Positions 9,900 to 21,280 of a DNA stretch of 64,000 nucleotides are shown here, one piece after another (position 1 is the first letter of the stretch; every line of letters starts with the position of its first letter). The DNA is from Halichondria panicea (Eukaryota > Porifera > Demospongiae > Suberitida > Halichondriidae): the NCBI RefSeq assembly GCF_963675165.1, contig NC_087377.1:4774042-4838041 (forward strand). The letters run 5' to 3'. The position numbers and the translations under genes were made by a program. The notes under the pieces are model-generated. The model ran no database searches. It saw only the letters and a list, made by a program, of their open reading frames with translations, and was not told the origin of the DNA.

Positions 9900-12800
9900 A
9901 ATTAGTAGGATTTGTCACAAGTTCTTCTATTCCCATTAGGGTACGCAATTTCTCGAACTGACCACGAGGAATGGGCTTGGTAAGTATATCCGCAACCATC
10001 TCAGAGGTAGGGCAATAAGCGACATCGACAATGCCATCCTCCAGTGCTTTCCGTATGAAGTGAAATCGAATATCGATATGCTTTGTTCGGGAGTGCGCAA
10101 TTGGATTTCGAGACAGTGCTAAGGCTCCTTGGTTATCTTCCTTGATAACAATCGGTTCTGTTGGCATCTGTAGATCTGTAAGCAACTTCTGGAGCCATGT
10201 TGCTTCTTGTGCAGCCAGACTTAGTGCCACATACTCGGCTTCTGTTGTGAACAGAGCAACCACTGCTTGCTTCTTGCTTAACCAGCTTACTGCTCCACCA
10301 GCGAGTAAAAACAGATTTCCTGTAGTTGAACGTCTGTCATCCAGATCCCCTCCCCAGTCAGCATCTGAAAATCCAGTGACTGGTTTTCCATCCTTACAGT
10401 ACTTCAATGCCAGATTCATCGTTTTCTTCAGATAACGGAATATTCTCTTTACTGCAGTTTTGTGAGCTTCTGTTGGGTTAGAGCAAAATTTAGAAACTGC
10501 TCCCACTGCCTGGGCAATGTCCGGGCGAGTACGCAAACCTGCATAGAGCAGACTACCTACCATTGACTGATATTCAACATGGTCAGTAGATCCACTCACT
10601 TGATCATCTTTGACTAGCTTCACATTACAATCGGCTGGGGTAGAAACATTGTTTGCATCTGCAAGGCCAAACTTCTTGAGCATCAACTTTATGTACTGCT
10701 TCTGGTGTAGCCAAACACAGTTCGGACCAAATACAACACTCACACCTAAACAGTAATGAAGTGGACCCATGTCCTTCATTCTGAACTGCTCGGACAGGAG
10801 CCCTTTCGTTTCCAACAGGACTTCAATGACATCTGAAATGAGAATCAGGTCATCAACGTAGACAGCTATGATTGTTGTGTGCTCATTGAGTCGGGTAAAC
10901 ACGCATGAATCAGCGTCGCTTTGTACAAATCCAATTTGTATCATAAACTCTCTCAAAGCTCGGTTCCAACACCTAGGTGCTTGTTTTAATCCATAAAGAG
11001 ATTTCTTCAATTTGTAGACAAGATTTTCTTTCCCCGAAACTTGGTATCCATCAGGTTGTTGCATGTAAATTTCCTCATCGAGCTCGCCATTGAGGAATGC
11101 AGTAACTACATCCATTTGATGGACGATCATATCCTTTTGTACAGCAAGGGCCAAAAGTGTTCGAACTGACGAAAAATGCACAACTGGTGAGAACGTCTCT
11201 TCAAAATCGATTCCGTATCTCCGTATCTCTGAGAATACCCTTTTGCAACCAGCCTGCTCTTAAATCGTTCAACTTTGCCTTCTCCGTCATACTTGACTTT
11301 AAATACCCATTTGCAGCCTACCACTGCTCTTCCTTCGGGGGGTTCTACCAAATCCCAAGTATCGTTGTCGACCAGAGACCGATACTCAGCGTCAGTTGCA
11401 AGTTTCCAATATTTTGCATGAGGACTTTTGAGTGCTTCATCAAATGATACTGGCTCGGGTATTTCTTGCATAATGCAGGCACGGTGCTCAGGTACGATTG
11501 CTGTATCAGCAAATTCTGTAGTGGTCGTGTCAGCAGATTCGGAATGTCCATAGTAGTCTGGACGTTGCACAGTTCGTTCTGATCTTCGTAGTGGTTCTTC
11601 CAGGTTTCGTTCCGATCTACGTGGTAGTTCTTCCGACCGAGTTTCTTCAGGCTCATCGAACAAGTCAGGTAGGATTGGTACACTTTCAGTGCCATCTTTT
11701 CGGTTGAGAAATCGAAAGTCAGATTCATTAAACACAACATCTCTTCGGATGATGACCTTATCAGTGTTAATATCGATCAATCTGTATCCTTTAGGATTTT
11801 TACTATAACCAACAAAACACATTCTTCGTGCCTTCTTGTCAAGTTTTCTTCTTTGTGCATTTGACACATGACTATAGGCAGCACACCCAAACACCTTGAG
11901 ATTACTGATGTCCGGCTTGTGACCATGCCACTTCTCATAAGGTGTGAGTTGCTCTTCGTTGGCAGATGTGGTAGTACGATTCCTGAGATAGGCAGCAGTT
12001 CCTCAGCCCAAAATCTATTGGGTAGATTAGAATGAGATAGCATAGCTCTCGCTGATTCCACAAGTGTACGGTTTAGCCATTCTGCCACACCATTCTGTTG
12101 GGGAGAATGAGGTACAGTGAGTTGGTGTTCGATTCCGTTTGATGCGAGATATGCCTGAAATTCCTTTGACAAGTACTCGCCCCCATTGTCTGTTCTCAGT
12201 TTCATTATCGGCTCATCGCACTCCTTCGTCATCATTGCCTCAAATAGTTTGAACTTCTCAACACTTCGGATTTGTGCTTGATAAAATGGACAGAGACACA
12301 TCTTGTATAGTCGTCAATAAATGTGAGAAAGTAGCGACTTCCACCAATCGACTCTGCCTGAAATGGTCCACACACATCACTATGAATGAGTTCTAGTTTT
12401 CTTTTCGACTGTTTATGTGTCAGAGACTTGAAGGGTTTGCGCTGCATCTTTCCCTCCACACATCCTTCGCAAAACGATAACTCGGAGGTTGTTGACAGTT
12501 TAATGCCAGGTGCTAAATTTCGATCGAGTTGTTGCTTGTTCAGGTGACCTAACCGTTGATGCCACAAGTCAACTTCTGGTAAGTTTTCTGTTACCATTGA
12601 AACATTTTCTTTGTCAGTTAGGACTTCGACTTCACACTTCAGTTGATACAGTTTTCCGGTTAGTGACCCCATTCCTTGAAGACTTCCTTTGGGACCTTTG
12701 ATCCAACATCGTACTTGATTGAATTTCACTGTGTTCCCCTTTTTTGCTGCTGCTCTTACAGAGAACAAATTGCAAGCCAGCTTCGGAACGTGTAATACAT

Positions 12801-13804
12801 CATACATTACGGCTTTCTTACTATTGCTGACCTTGAACAACATGTTAACTCGGACGGTTCCAACTCCCACTGCTTCAACAGTTCTGCCGTCACCAAGGCC
12901 AACTTTCTCGGGAGTAGAGAATGCTCGATACGTTGAAAAATACTCTCTCTTAGGAGTCATATGACTGGACGCACCAGAGTCTATCAACCACTTGTTTTCA
13001 GGTACTTCATCGGATACTGGGAATGCTCCTTCATCTTCATTGCTTGATTCAACTTCATCTTCAGTGATCTTTGCTCGGTGCTGTGACGTCCCTCTTCGTT
13101 TTGGACAGAACCGTTGAACGTGTCCAGGTTCGTCACAAGTCCAGCACCTTGGGGTCTTCCGCCTTTGATTTCCCAATAACACTGAATCGTGTGGTGCCTC
13201 AGACTTCAGTTCTTGGGCTTTGAGTTTGCGTTCGTGATGTATTAGCTGCTGCTGGACAAAGTCTAGTGTCAGATCATCTACGCGTGCCTCAAGTGCAGTA
13301 ACTACAATAGAGAATGATGAAGGCAGACTTCCTAGGAGGGTGACAACTTGATCTTCCTCGGAGATTGGTGCTCCAATTGAGCTGAGTTTGTCAGTCAGTT
13401 CTTTCATTTCCTTTAGGTGCATGTTGATACAGTTTCCCTCACTCATTTCCTTCCTAAAGTACTGCTTTTTAAGGAAAAGTTTGTTGGCTAACGTTTCCCT
13501 CTCGAAATGTTTTTTGAGGGAATTCCAGGCTTCCTCTGGTCTTTCACAGGAGGTTATCAGGAGGTTATCAGGAGGTTATCAGGTACAATTGTGATGTACT
13601 AACTGACATAGCAATGACAGAGAATGCCTTCTGTGATTCACTTTGATGCTTCGTTTGTTGTTCGACTGTTGCATCTTCCGCAAGTACAGCTGATCCATCT
13701 GCATACTTCCATAGGCCTTTGGCCAGTAACAGATGTTTCACTTGAAATTTCCACGTGATCCAATTGGACCCGTCTAGTTTCTCCACAGTCCACTTGTCTT
13801 CCAT
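9898..13804 (-). pseudogene. Copia gag-pol polyprotein with frameshifts
   Basis: Read from 13804 down. Gag starts MEDKWTVEKLDGSNWITW and is thrown out of frame at 13553-13585 by a triplicated 11-bp stretch. The gag C-terminus has a CCHC knuckle (CWTCDEPGHVQRFC). Protease motif WLIDSGASSHM, GAG-pre-integrase HQRLGHL with CEGC, and integrase (HSDVCGPF, TFIDDYTR, then DNGGEY, PHSPQQNGVAEW) follow, with a frameshift near 12270 and another near 11890. The reverse transcriptase has TAFLNGELDEEIYM and YVDDLILI; RNase H has SDADWGGD and TEAEYVAL, and ends TKHIDIRFHFIRKALEDG. A further shift lies near 11190. All domains are recognisable, but no single frame encodes them. Confidence 0.9.
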
Positions 13805-13904
13805 GACTGGACAAATCCGTTGATCCTTGATCCGACAAATCCGTTGATCTTGATCCGAGTTCTGTTTACTGTTATCTAGATCTACTGCTCAGCTTAGGCG
13901 TTGC

Positions 13905-13918
13905 CTGGGCCCATAACC
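13905..13918 (-). other. Copia primer-binding site, internal initiator tRNA-Met type
   Basis: The minus strand directly downstream of the 5' LTR reads GGTTATGGGCCCAG. This is complementary to the anticodon-loop region (CTGGGCCCATAACC) of eukaryotic initiator tRNA-Met rather than to a tRNA 3' end. Half-tRNA priming from initiator Met is established for Drosophila copia and relatives. Confidence 0.8.
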
Positions 13919-14096
13919 TGTTATTTTCTAGAACATCACAGAATCACAAAACAGAACTAAGAGTAAAGGTCACACACGTGGCTTAAAATACAAAAACACA
14001 AGAATATTCTAGAAGACCAAAGGTCACTAATAATTCATTACGTAATGGCTAAATATATTATACTAATTACAACAAGTCAGAGTTCAGTTTCCAACA
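13919..14096 (-). repeat. Copia 5' LTR
   Basis: The 178-bp partner of the LTR at 9718-9890. It contains a 5-bp ATTAT-type insertion near 14057 relative to the other LTR. The right target duplication TTACT begins at 14097. Confidence 0.9.
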
Positions 14097-15067
14097 TTAC
14101 TAGCTACCTCACAAACAGGAAGTAGAAGGTAGTCCTAGATGGTCACTCTTCGTCCACCGCCAATGTCACTTCTGGAGTACCACAGGGGTCCATCTTAGGC
14201 CCCCTTCTGTTCAGCCTATACATTGATCCCCTAACAAGAATTCCTCTTTCTCCGAGCTCTCAGCTGTTATTGTATGCGGACGACATACTCCTGTACAGCC
14301 CCATTAGAAATGAATTTGACGTCTTGGATCTTCAAGGAGATATTGATGCCATCGCCAACTGGGTCAACACTGCGGGTCTCACTCTCAATCAGTCAAAAAC
14401 CAAACTGCTACTCCTCTCTAGAAAGAGACAGCCCCCGTCCATCATACTCTCTACAAACTCAGGTCAAATTACACAAGTGGACTCCTTGTCCTACCTTGGA
14501 GTTACCATCACAAAAGACCTAAAATGGAATAGCCACACCTCCAACACCTGCGCTAAGGCAAAATCTAAACTTGGCATGTTATACAGGCACTTCAACCAAG
14601 CAGATCAGTCCACACTTTCCTCCCTGTACAAATCACTGGTGCTCCCACTCCTTGATTACTGTAGCAGTGCCTCTTCTTCTTGTGCCATCAATCAGTTGGA
14701 GTCGTTTCAGAACTTTGGAGCGCGACTCTGTACCAAACTCTGGTCAGATCAATACTTACCTCTGCTAGCTAGTTTATCTTGGCCCTCTCTGAGCACAAGA
14801 CGGTCTCAACAGAAAGTAACTCTGTGCCGCAGGATCATCAGGGGGGAATCAATTCTCTACTCGTCAACGTTCACACTCAATCCGAAACCTAACCCTCGGC
14901 ATTACCATCATGACCAACCTCTACTTATCCCCTTTGCCAAAACACTGTCATATCAATCATCATTCTTCGTAAATGTGGTTCCACTCTGGAATTCCCTACC
15001 AAGCAGTGCTGTCTCTGCAAGTAGTTTACTTAGTTTTAAGGCTCATGTGCGGGATTGTTTCAATTAA
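14097..15067 (+). pseudogene. LINE reverse transcriptase, second half, and C-terminal tail
   Basis: Resumes the LINE exactly at the Copia target site. SGVPQGSILGPLLFSLYID and LLYADDILLY are RT motifs B and C; GLTLNQSKTKLLL and LSYLGVTITKDLKWN are the conserved thumb-region blocks. The tail ends FFVNVVPLWNSLPSSAV...LSFKAHVRDCFN with a stop at 15065-15067, the usual end of CR1/Jockey-type proteins. An in-frame stop lies near 14120, so the copy is dead. A T- and TTTG-rich 3' region follows to about 15245. Confidence 0.85.
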
Positions 15068-15324
15068 TTACTTGCTTATAACTAATTGTCTGCTTGCCCT
15101 TACTTACAGTTTTGTGTCGATCTGTTAATTAATCTGTCCTTGTCACTGCCTGCACTTTTTAGTTACTTGTGTTTTTTGTTTGTTTTGTTTGTTTTTGTTT
15201 TTTTTGTTGTTTTTTTGTTTTGCCTTTTGCTGTTTTTTTTTTTTTTATAATAATTCTGCAAAATGCATGGATACACTAGTAGCATATTACGCTAACCTAA
15301 TGTGCGCCCTGTATATATTACTTA

Positions 15325-16290
15325 CAATAGCGAGTACAAATTGAAAATAAAGACTAATATTATACTAATGCAAGTGACAGAGTACATTTCTCTTAAATGA
15401 CAAAATCGATGTACTTTCCTGCAGCTCCAGTGGTAATTCATTCCACACAGATATTGCCTTTGGGAAAAAAGAGTTCGCATATGCATTTGTTCTGCAAATT
15501 GGTCTTTCAAACTGTATATTTTTTGTGCTTCTTAGATTGAGAGGGCATACTCTTCTTTCCAGTGGTGGATCAGGGAATTTAAAGTTACCATTTATTACCT
15601 GGTAAAGGTATGATAGCTTCAGGTACAATCTTCTTGTAGAAAGGGACGGTAGGTCCACAGTATCTAATAGGTCCATATTCCAAAGTTTTGTGCAGATTTT
15701 AAGGGCAACTTTGTACTTTTTCTATTTTGTGAGAATTTGTTTTTTGGTGTGGATCCCAAACAGGGGCAGCATATTCCAGTTTTGATCTCACAAGGGAGAT
15801 GTAGAGTTGTCTTAAACATTCTAGTGACGAGTGGCCATAGAACTGTCGGTAAATTATACTAACCTGCTTGCAGGCATTTCTGCACATTTCTTCTATGTGT
15901 TTTGACCATGAGAGGTCGTGAGAGATCCACACGCCAAGGTACTTGTAGTGGTCAACTTTAAGTAGGGGACGTCCACTGATATTGAGACACATGTTGGGAA
16001 GTGGTGGGCTGAATTTTCGTGATATAGTCATGTATTTACACTTGACAAGAGTACATTTCTTTCAGACCATGCTTGGAGTTGATCAATATCTCCTTGCAAT
16101 TTTATATAATCTTCAGGAGATTGAATAGGATGCATGGTAAAGAAGAAGATCATCAGCATAGAGCAAGAGACTTCCTTCATTTTGATGTAGATCGATGTCA
16201 TTTATATAGATTAGGAAAAGAAGAGGTCCCAGCACTGAACCCTGGGGAACTCCTGACACAACCTCCAATTTTGTTAGGGCTACCTTAATA
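15325..16290 (-). mobile_element. 5'-truncated LINE remnant, opposite orientation
   Basis: On the minus strand, from 16290 down: a reverse transcriptase palm end with LLLYADDLLLYHAS (near 16170-16135), a break near 16040, then SRKFSPPLPNM, HYKYLGVWISHDLSWSKHI and a tail ending FPKAISVWNELPLELQEST...FKRNVLCHLH with a stop at about 15365. It belongs to the same broad CR1/Jockey group as the LINE to its left, but the sequence differs clearly. 5' truncation is the normal fate of LINE copies. The outer boundaries are approximate. Confidence 0.8.
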
Positions 16291-16720
16291 ATTATTAGCT
16301 CTCAGTTGCTAGTTGGTACGCACCTATGCTCTGCATTAAATGTTATAAAGAAAAAAAAAAAAAAAATTGTTGTGTGTACTGTACAATGTGTGATTATATT
16401 TAAACTAAAAGTCTAATGAGATTGTAGACCTTTTTAAGGAGAAAAGTCATACATTTTTATTATGACATCATTAATTCAGATTTCTAGGGGGGGGATAATT
16501 TGGCTGGGGGTGGGAAATCCCAGGGCCCCCCCCCTTCTGTATGAAACCCTGTTAGTAGTTTTGTTTCTTTAGTTGTGTGGGTGGTTATATTGCTTGTTAG
16601 TTGGTTGGCCACTGAATTCCTTTCAACAATTAACTTGACATGATTCATAATTTCAGCCGATAAACCGTAGAACTTAGATAGTGCAGAATGATGTCATTAT
16701 AATAATAATGTACACTGCAG

Positions 16721-16894
16721 GTGATAGCTGAGGAGAATGCCAGAAGACCCAACAGTGTCACCAAGTGTTTCACACACATGCTCGTAGAGTGGTTGCAAGG
16801 TGGTTCACAACTGGAGGACTTGTTGACAGCTCTAGAGTCTCCCGTTATCAGTAGAGCTGACATTGCTGAGGACCTCAAGGAAGACTGCAAGTGA
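16721..16894 (+). pseudogene. Orphan terminal exon of a Death-domain gene
   Basis: After an acceptor TACACTGCAG (16711-16720) the frame opens for 57 codons and ends at TGA 16892-16894. The peptide has the look of the C-terminal half of a Death fold: an Arg/Pro-rich helix start, HMLVEWLQGGSQLEDLLTAL with Trp in the usual helix-4/5 place, then SPVISRADIAEDLKE. In Death-domain proteins this is often the last exon. No matching upstream exon is visible; the two LINE elements occupy 6.7-16.3 kb, so the gene may be broken by them, or its exons may be further upstream. Confidence 0.5.
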
Positions 16895-17167
16895 CTCTAG
16901 CCTGACAATGTCCTCTAGCCATTATAAACTATGACTGATGGTATTTATTTTTTGTTCTTTATCAATTACAAGTGTTTGTGTGGTGACTACTAGCACTCTA
17001 TCCACCATAATTATACCTGATGTGAATGCTTTGTTGAGTCAATGTATCTGTCCACACAATTGCACATAATGATAAATGTATTGTAACTGTGTAGCATCAG
17101 AAGAGATCCGTCATCAAAATTAAACTTATTTATGAGCTCCTGATAATACACAGATTGGTGAAGAATG

Positions 17168-17240
17168 GGTGTGGCCTAGTGGTATAAGGGTGTGGCTAGT
17201 AGATCAGATCTCGTGAGAGGACACGGGTTCTCATGGGGAC
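17168..17240 (+). pseudogene. tRNA-like sequence, possible SINE head
   Basis: Contains TGGCCTAGTGG, a good fit to the pol III A box (TRGCNNAGYGG), and about 45 bp later GGGTTCTCATGGGG, a weaker fit to the B box (GGTTCRANNCC). The spacing suits a tRNA or a tRNA-derived SINE. I could not draw a convincing acceptor stem, so a functional tRNA is unlikely. Confidence 0.3.
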
Positions 17241-17479
17241 TGAAATACACATAATTCTTAATTACTTATATAGTTAATGATCTTTACCACTTTTATCGTA
17301 ATAATAATTATTATGTCATAAAACAAGAGCGCATGCACTCTTGGTCATAATTAATTTTTAGCAGTAGAAATAAAAAAATACAACAATTAATTTTTATGGC
17401 TAAAAATTGTCAATGATGATCAATGTTGTCATGTTTCCTTGGTAACGGGCTTGTTTGTGTTTACTTTCTTGACAATGTC

Positions 17480-18238
17480 TAGCCTCTACACAGGCTCTCC
17501 TTTTTCTGTTCTTTATCACAATCGTTCAATAAGATAAAATACTGTATTATTCGTTCAATGAGATAAAATACGGTATTAATTGGAGGAATAAAGAAAGAAA
17601 TAGACGTAGAGTTAGGAAAAGGAGAGCCTGTATCGGGAAGTCGCGTGAGGGTAGAAGGGTGGTAGAAGGGTGAAAATGAGCGTGGGCATACTGAGCTAGA
17701 GATATTGGACTGCCCACGCAGAGGTCTACGACTAATAAAACTTTGCCTGCAGCAAGCTGGACATGGACTTGAACTGGAAGTTTGCAAGCACTATAGCTAG
17801 CTATACCTTAGGCTTAGCTAGATGATCTACTAGTCTAGATTGTGTGTTTAGATTCTATCACTATTACCTTTTCTTGTGTCTTTCTACATGCTATAGTAGA
17901 ATAGCTTAGTCATCATTATCATATAGCAGGTAGCTACTGCCACCAGAGCTGGCCACGCTGGTTCTCTGATCTGACTTGCAGCACAGCTTGGTGGTTGTCT
18001 AGTGCAGTACAGTACAGTCTTACTCTGAATGCGTGGGAGAATACCTTACGTCACGATTGTGGGCTACATATCGCCCACGTTCATAAAAATCCTTGTGGAT
18101 CACGCGATTTCCCAAACCAGGCCTTACTTTTTCTTAACTGTACGCCCATTTCTTTCTTTGCTGCCTCACTATGTCTTTCTTATGTTATGGATGAACAGTG
18201 ACAACAGCAAGAAAAAGTAAGGCCTGGGAACGAGGCTA
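17480..18238. mobile_element. MULE-like MITE, 9-bp TSD, copy A
   Basis: A 759-bp element starting TAGCCTCTACACAGG and ending CCTGGGAACGAGGCTA, flanked by the perfect 9-bp repeat GACAATGTC (17471-17479 and 18239-18247). A near-identical copy lies at 52011-52748 with a different 9-bp duplication, which proves mobility. TAGCCTC/GAGGCTA ends recur in several smaller elements here. Nine-base duplications are characteristic of Mutator-like transposons. There is no transposase inside; open frames within it are not genes. Confidence 0.85.
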
Positions 18239-18586
18239 GACAATGTCTTCAACTTGTCCCATCAGTGTCCATGATTATAAGATTATAAGAAACAGCGTGC
18301 CTACAGAGAGATGGGGGATGGGAGAAAGTGGTCGCATTTATATAATTATTACAATTATAGTACACGATAATTTCACAGCATAATAATTAGTGTACAGTTA
18401 CACACCCACGCAAGCTGAGACCACACCCCCTAGCGTACCTCATCATGACTATGGAAAATAATTATCGCTGGTGTTGTGATGGAGGCTCCTTTACTGTGCG
18501 TCTCACACTGAGCACCTGTGAATGTGTGTGTGTGTGTTCATGTGTGTGTGTGGGTGGGGGGGGCAGATACATCTGAGATGATGCTA

Positions 18587-19106
18587 CAGTGCTTTTATGC
18601 ACCTTTGCAATAAGCTGGTATCATACAATAAACCACAAATAGTAAACATACAAACCACAGCTAGGGCTGTACTTGACCCCTTACATGAGAAATAGTGATG
18701 TTGTCTTGTTAATGAGCTGCAAAAAAATTAAATAATAGCTGAAAATTTAAACAATAGCTGAAAATCTCAATGTGGACCCCTCTACTGTATGCACGACACT
18801 GTGAGGCTTTTTTTAAGGAAATACCACAAAACTACCACTAAAAGACTGGTACCAGAGATGAAGCTATTATTTCACCCAAGGCCCCATGCACCTCTGGTGT
18901 ATCATCCTCCATTATGTCCTTATAAGCCTTAGATTTTGAATTTTGTATTGAACAAATCCTTTAAGCACCTCATCAACAAGACAACATCACTTCCTCCTTT
19001 AATGATAAGGTCAAGTACAGCCTGTAGCCTAGCTGTGGTTTGTATGTTTACTATTTGTGGTTTACAATGTACTCCTAGCTTGTTGCAAAGGTGCATAAAA
19101 GCACTG
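18587..19106. mobile_element. Tc1/mariner-like MITE with about 150-bp inverted repeats
   Basis: Left arm 18587 to about 18735 and right arm about 18960-19106 are imperfect inverted copies. The ends read CAGTGCTTTTATGCACC and its complement, with TA on both sides (18585-18586, 19107-19108). TA targets and CAGTG ends fit the Tc1/mariner superfamily. The spacer holds no gene. Confidence 0.7.
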
Positions 19107-19239
19107 TATGTATAGGCAATAAAATAAGTGGTCCATTTGTGTGGGTAATAGAAATGCTCACTAGTGTAGTATGTACACAAAGCTGGAGCAACCAACCACG
19201 ACCACTAATTGCATTAGTGAAGTAAACACATACCCAGTG

Positions 19240-19626
19240 TGTGTGGATGTGTACACTGTGGATGTGTGTGTGTGTGGATGTGTGTGTGCATGCATGGGTG
19301 GGTGTGTGTGTGTGCAGAGGTTATGCATACAGGGGGTCATACAGGGGAAAGCCCCCCCTCCCTGAAATGTACTAGTATTATGAGAACACAGCTAAACCAC
19401 AACAAAAATCCACTAGGTTCAGCGATCTTACAATACTAACAGGGAATAAAAAACCTCCGACACCTTGTTAGGTCTGACAACACAGAGCAAATTTAAAGCT
19501 GTTACTAAGAGAGAAATATGCATGGCCGGGCCATGGTCGTGTGTGTGTGTGTGTGTGGATCGAGGGAGGGTACAATTATCATAGAGCAAAGCTACTAATA
19601 AAAGAAATGTGGGCTATACCAGTATA

Positions 19627-19663
<37 letters not shown>

Positions 19664-19665
19664 TG
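19240..19665. repeat. TG/CA microsatellites
   Basis: Three simple repeats: a TGTGTGGATG-type run at about 19240-19315, a short (TG)n near 19540-19557, and a (CA)n of 15 or more units at 19631-19661. Frames reading them are artefacts. Confidence 0.8.
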
Positions 19666-20349
19666 CTGGGGTGAGGTGGTTTCTTGCTGACTGATGTGTT
19701 GTACTTTGCTGCTGCATGTGCTATATAATTATCAAAACTAAAAAACATTTGCAATGTGAACGTTGCTAGGATTGCCAGGAAAAGAAAAGCGCGAAAAAGC
19801 AAAGAAACAAGAAATTCGGCGAGTGCATAACTCCAATCCGTTACAACTTCATTCACATGTACTGTTTCAATTTTTTGTTCGTTTTGTGCTTTTCCTGGCC
19901 AATCCTTCAGTAATTTTTATCATAATAATTATAATTACATTGTATAGTGAATTTTTTGCAAGCTATATAATGTTTGTGATGTTTTCCTGCAGAAATAGAG
20001 CAGTCTAAACACAAGTCAAAATTTGTGCAATAATTGAAAACATGCACACACAACTGCACTGTCAATCCTATGTACAACCTACTGGTTGTACTAATAATAG
20101 TGAGACGATTGGTCCATTTCACCAGGCCTGGAGGGAGTCACGTCAATACTCCTGGAGGGGGGTTGAAATTAGATACTCAAAAGTTGTGTTTACAAGTGAG
20201 CTACTAGATACGATATCATTTTGTAAATCCTCTGAAACAGAACATTTTAATAGGCCATTATTAGCTGGTAATTATCGCATGAACCAACAACAATATTGGT
20301 ACAGCTCAGAATGGTGTAGGTCATGTGATAGCATCTCCTGACACCCACT

Positions 20350-20890
20350 CTCTGACACACGTACCTGTGTGTGCTTGACACCTCCATTCCCTCAGTCTAG
20401 GAGTAGACACCATGCAGGCAGGGTGAAGGATACCATAGCACACACAGCGATGTTGGAGCACTGTGGGAGGAGGGTGATGTATTGATGAGCATCACTACAC
20501 TAGTCACCATAGTGAGACATGTGTACACACGTACCTGTGTGTGCTTGATACCTCCATTCCCTCAGTCTAGGAGTAGACACCATGCAGGCAGGGTGAAGGA
20601 TACACACAGAGATGTTGGAGCACTGTGGGAGGAGGGAGATGTATTGATGAGTATCATTACACTAGTCACCATAGTGAGACATGTGTACACACGTACCTGT
20701 GTGTGCTTGATACCTCCATTCCCTCAGTCTAGGAGTAGACACCATGCAGGCAGGGTGAAGGATACACACAGAGATGTTGGAGCACTGTGGGAGGAGGGAG
20801 ATGTATTGATGAGCATCATTACACTAGTCACCATAGTGAGACATGTGTACACACGTACCTGTGTGTGCTTGACACCTCCATTCATGAGGC
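20350..20890. repeat. Minisatellite, 162-bp unit, about 3.3 copies
   Basis: ACGTACCTGT recurs at about 20359, 20529, 20691 and 20853, giving a 162-bp period (170 for the first copy). Copies are very similar. The 137-codon open frame across it exists because the unit is a multiple of three without stops; its protein is itself repeated and has no known domain. Confidence 0.85.
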
Positions 20891-21059
20891 AGTGATTAAA
20901 CCTGGGTAACAAATGTGGAACACGTCGTACATGCAGTTGATCGAGACATGAGCGAAGAAATGGCAAACTATTACAACACGTCCACAGTGCATGGGCTAAC
21001 TTTGTGGAGGAGGCTAATCACATATTAATAGGTTGCCTATAGCACAAACTACAAAACAC

Positions 21060-21280
21060 AGTCACACATGCAAGGGGGGAGCACAGCGCAAAAAGCACAA
21101 ACTACAAAACACAGTCACACATGCAAGGGGGGGGGTACAGCGCAAAAAGCACAAACTACAAAACACAGTCACACATGCAAGCTAGGGGGGGTACAGCGCA
21201 AAAAGCACAAACTATACAAAACACCGTCACACATGCAAGGGGGGAGTACAGCGCAAAAAGCACAAACTACAAAATGTTTG
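21060..21280. repeat. Minisatellite, about 54-58-bp unit, four copies
   Basis: Four copies of a unit containing CACAGTCACACATGCAAG, a G-run of variable length and CAGCGCAAAAAGCACAAAC. Variation is mostly in the G-run. The open frame across it is a repeat artefact. Confidence 0.8.

Larger units (their letters stand above)
9718..14096 (-). mobile_element. Ty1/Copia LTR retrotransposon, complete structure, frameshifted coding region
   Basis: Short LTRs (9718-9890, 173 bp, and 13919-14096, 178 bp) begin TG and end CA and differ mainly by a 5-bp indel. Five-base target duplications TTACT flank the element (9713-9717 and 14097-14101). It lies on the minus strand, inside the reverse transcriptase of the LINE at 6690-15245. 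Domain order gag, protease, integrase, reverse transcriptase, RNase H identifies Copia. Near-identical LTRs indicate fairly recent insertion, although the coding region already has several frameshifts. Confidence 0.93.
6690..15245 (+). mobile_element. Non-LTR retrotransposon (CR1/L2/Jockey-type LINE), interrupted by two younger insertions
   Basis: In order: a duplicated 24-bp stretch (6687-6752), an N-terminal hydrophobic segment, a 2A peptide, a PHD-like finger, an APE-type endonuclease, a reverse transcriptase (motif A FDLSKAFD near 9620, GVPQGSILGPLLF near 14170, YADD near 14270) and a C-terminal tail ending at 15067. A T-rich 3' region runs to about 15245. The element is split by a TTAA-flanked MITE at 7891-8521 and by a Copia element at 9718-14096. 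Removing both, and allowing for frameshifts near 7330, 7500, 7860 and 9470, gives one collinear LINE. The 5' boundary is an estimate. Confidence 0.85.

Noticed and set aside
10142-13594. Plus-strand frames inside the Copia element
   Set aside because: They are shadows of the minus-strand gag-pol coding region.
18929-19195. 88-codon minus-strand frame
   Set aside because: It lies mostly in the right arm of a Tc1/mariner-like MITE, and the left arm does not keep the frame.
20482-20895. 137-codon open frame with internal protein repeats
   Set aside because: It is a 162-bp minisatellite whose length is a multiple of three; no start context, domain or splice support.
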